Source of the DNA: Chryseosolibacter sp964493505
Lineage (GTDB): Bacteria > Bacteroidota > Bacteroidia > Cytophagales > Cyclobacteriaceae
Assembly (NCBI GenBank): GCA_964493505.1
Contig: CAZBNP010000002.1
Coordinates: 186,001-250,000, forward strand
Direction of reading: 5' to 3'
DNA: 64,000 nucleotides
Part shown: in pieces, positions 62,329 through 64,000 of the stretch
Numbering within the stretch: position 1 is the first letter of the stretch
Layout of the letters: every line of letters starts with the position of its first letter
Program-made: the position numbers and the translations under genes
Notes under the pieces: generated by a model
Databases searched by the model: none
What the model saw: only the letters and a program-made list of their open reading frames with translations
What the model was told of the DNA's origin: nothing

Positions 62329-63141
62329 CTACACCGACACGCTGTTTTCGCGCAAGGCGTCGTTTAGGGAAGTCTTCTTGTCAGTACTCTCCTTCCGGCG
62401 TCCGATAATCAGCGCACAGGGAACCTGGAACTCACCTGCGGGAAATGACTTGGTATAAGAACCCGGAATTACCACTGCGCGTTCCGGCACATAGCCCTTG
62501 TGCTCCACCGGCCGGTCGCCCGTCACGTCAATAATCTTCGAACTGGCTGTCAGCACGACGTTAGCACCGAGCACCGCTTCCTTTCCAACGCGGACACCTT
62601 CCACAACAATACACCGCGATCCCACAAAAGCGTTATCTTCGATGATGACCGGCGATGCCTGCACGGGCTCCAACACCCCCCCTATTCCCACACCGCCACT
62701 GAGGTGAACATTCTTCCCGATCTGCGCGCAGCTTCCTACGGTCGCCCAGGTGTCGACCATCGTACCTTCATCTACATAAGCACCGATGTTTACGTATGAA
62801 GGCATCATGATCACACCCTTGCTGACATAGGAGCCATGACGCGCGATAGCGTGTGGTACTACCCTGACACCCAATTCTTTATAATTCCTTTTCAGCGGGA
62901 TTTTGTCGTGAAATTCAAACGGTCCCACCGCTGTAGTCTCCATCTTCTGAATAGGGAAATACAGGATCACCGCTTTCTTCACCCATTCGTTCACCTGCCA
63001 TCCCGCTGACGTAGGTTCCGCCACACGTATAGTACCCGCGTCAAGTTGAGCGACTACGCCCCTGATAGCTTCCTGAATTGATGAGTCGTGCAGTAATGCG
63101 CGGTCGTTCCACGCTCTTTCGATGATATCCCGTGATTCCAT
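62329..63141 (-). CDS. dapD: 2,3,4,5-tetrahydropyridine-2,6-dicarboxylate N-succinyltransferase DapD
   Basis: A 270-residue trimeric beta-helix acyltransferase in lysine and diaminopimelate synthesis. The N-terminal helical domain begins 'MESRDIIERAWNDRALL'; hexapeptide repeats start near residue 105, with 'GAYVDEGTMVDTWATVGSCAQIG' carrying the characteristic DapD segment. It transfers succinyl from succinyl-CoA. The ATG at 63141 gives the family length; the frame is open further upstream to 63180 but without family match. Confidence 0.95.
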   Translation of the reverse strand: MESRDIIERAWNDRALLHDSSIQEAIRGVVAQLDAGTIRVAEPTSAGWQVNEWVKKAVILYFPIQKMETTAVGPFEFHDKIPLKRNYKELGVRVVPHAIARHGSYVSKGVIMMPSYVNIGAYVDEGTMVDTWATVGSCAQIGKNVHLSGGVGIGGVLEPVQASPVIIEDNAFVGSRCIVVEGVRVGKEAVLGANVVLTASSKIIDVTGDRPVEHKGYVPERAVVIPGSYTKSFPAGEFQVPCALIIGRRKESTDKKTSLNDALRENSVSV

Positions 63142-63216
63142 GTTAGATCTGTTAAAATCGTAATTTGCGACAAATGGCAATATTAACGATAACTCTTAAA
63201 ACCATTGCACCCCTGA

Positions 63217-64000
63217 ATGGCCGATTCAAACAAAAGTACAGTTGTCATTGCGTCGGTACTCAAGCCTGTCGACGACCCCCGGATGTGCCAGAAGATCGGA
63301 CAAACACTGGCGGAATCAGGATATGACGTACACGTTATCGGCATGGCATCGCCATCGCCGGCCCATCCGGGCGTCACTCCGCACCCGCTGAAATACTTCC
63401 CCCGGCTGAGTCCGCGGCGACTCCTGGCCCCGTGGCGTGTCCTCTTCATCACCCTGCGCCTGCGTCCCCGGATCTTCATCATTACAACCCATGAGCTATT
63501 GTACGTCGCACTCATCGCCAGGTTGATCTGCCGATGCCGGCTGATCTACGACGTCCAGGAAAACTACTACTGGAATATCCTCTATACCAAAGCCTTTCCC
63601 TTCCTGACAAGACCCTTCCTCGCCTTGTACGTAAGGGGCAAGGAAGTCGTTGCCGCAAAATTCATCGACCACTTCCTCCTCGCCGAGCGGGGATATCAGC
63701 AGGAACTGAAGTTTCCCGGCACTCGCTATACCGTGGTGGAGAACAAAGTCAGGATCGACCCCGATCAGCGCAAACGACCGCCCTTCGACAATCGGAAAAA
63801 CACCATAAACCTATTGTTTTCAGGTACCCTCGCAGAGTCGACGGGCGTCTTCACCGCTATCGACCTGGCGATCAAATTACACGTCATCGACAACCGTATA
63901 CAACTCACTATCATCGGACGCTGCGCCCAGCCGGCGATCCTCAAAAAGATCCGGCTACTCATCCATCCGCGCCCGTTCATTCAACTCATTGCCAGTGAAG
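63217..64000 (+). CDS. Glycosyltransferase, family 4-like N-terminal part (3' end outside window)
   Basis: An open frame from ATG 63217 runs off the right edge without a stop: 261 residues visible. It opens like GT-B glycosyltransferases ('VIASVLKPVDDPRMCQKIGQTLAESGYDVHVIG', a modified D-x-R glycan-acceptor segment), continues with 'RLIYDVQENYYWNILY' and reaches the second lobe start 'NLLFSGTLAESTGVFTAIDLAIKL'. Substrate unknown. It is divergent from dapD (75-nt gap). Confidence 0.83.
   Translation, partial: MADSNKSTVVIASVLKPVDDPRMCQKIGQTLAESGYDVHVIGMASPSPAHPGVTPHPLKYFPRLSPRRLLAPWRVLFITLRLRPRIFIITTHELLYVALIARLICRCRLIYDVQENYYWNILYTKAFPFLTRPFLALYVRGKEVVAAKFIDHFLLAERGYQQELKFPGTRYTVVENKVRIDPDQRKRPPFDNRKNTINLLFSGTLAESTGVFTAIDLAIKLHVIDNRIQLTIIGRCAQPAILKKIRLLIHPRPFIQLIASE

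Noticed and set aside
1..64000. tRNA, rRNA, insertion sequence, prophage or attachment sites
   Set aside because: Intergenic gaps are all under 300 nt; none showed a cloverleaf-like pattern, transposase, integrase or phage gene.

Overview
The window comes from a chromosome of a Bacteroidota bacterium, most likely of the order Cytophagales. Evidence: a giant surface protein with a type IX secretion C-terminal sorting domain; the gene order miaB / sigma-54 activator / lptE / secG / groES-groEL; promoters of the TTTG-N18..20-TAnnTTTG type; a fused NTT-like transporter with HEAT repeats and a cyclic-nucleotide domain; a Bacteroidota-type parE-parC pair; and almost no Shine-Dalgarno sequences. No tRNA, rRNA, CRISPR array, transposase or prophage was found. 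No gap between genes exceeds 300 bases.

Layout. 1-2.7 kb: carbohydrate genes (CBM9-like tail, DUF1080 protein, Gfo/Idh/MocA oxidoreductase). 2.7-9.4 kb, minus strand: a DegT-type aminotransferase, then the sulfate activation cluster cysQ-cysN-cysD-cysC with an SLC13 permease. 9.5-11 kb: Kdo synthesis (kdsA, kdsC-like). 11-18 kb: penicillin acylase family protein, a small membrane protein, a translationally overlapping GH130 / glycosyltransferase pair and a four-helix-bundle membrane protein. 18-25.7 kb: lolD-like ATPase, rhlE-like helicase, BASS transporter, a repeat-tailed small membrane protein, the NTT/HEAT/cNMP fusion and a Skp/OmpH-like chaperone. 25.8-34 kb: gamma carbonic anhydrase-like protein, then miaB, sigma-54 activator, lptE, a TPR-like protein, secG, groES, groEL. 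33.9-41.6 kb: the 2566-residue adhesin. 41.7-51.2 kb: hydroxyacid dehydrogenase, malate synthase, lutCBA-like genes, OPT and POT transporters. 51.4-64 kb: pckA, a small secreted protein, parC and parE, a 3-hydroxyacyl-CoA dehydrogenase with mscL, DUF3108 protein, dapD, and a glycosyltransferase cut by the right edge.

The gene content is mostly housekeeping: envelope biogenesis (Kdo, LptE, LolD, Skp, SecG), sulfate activation, chaperones, topoisomerase IV and central carbon (PEPCK, malate synthase).

The unusual signals are at the level of DNA and reading frame. First, parC carries a run of ten A at 54123-54132; beyond it a second frame encodes an 85-residue histone-H1-like basic tail (30 K/R, one acidic residue), while the annotated frame encodes an acidic tail, so slippage would yield two topoisomerase isoforms. 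Second, a palindromic repeat (CCCTGAAGG, 6-nt loop, CCTTCAGGG) forms the C-terminal codons of two unrelated proteins, the LolD-like ATPase and a small membrane protein. Third, heptamer tandem repeats (GGGCAAA, GTTTAAA) occur between genes, and two of them carry the same conserved block of about 39 nt just after a stop codon.
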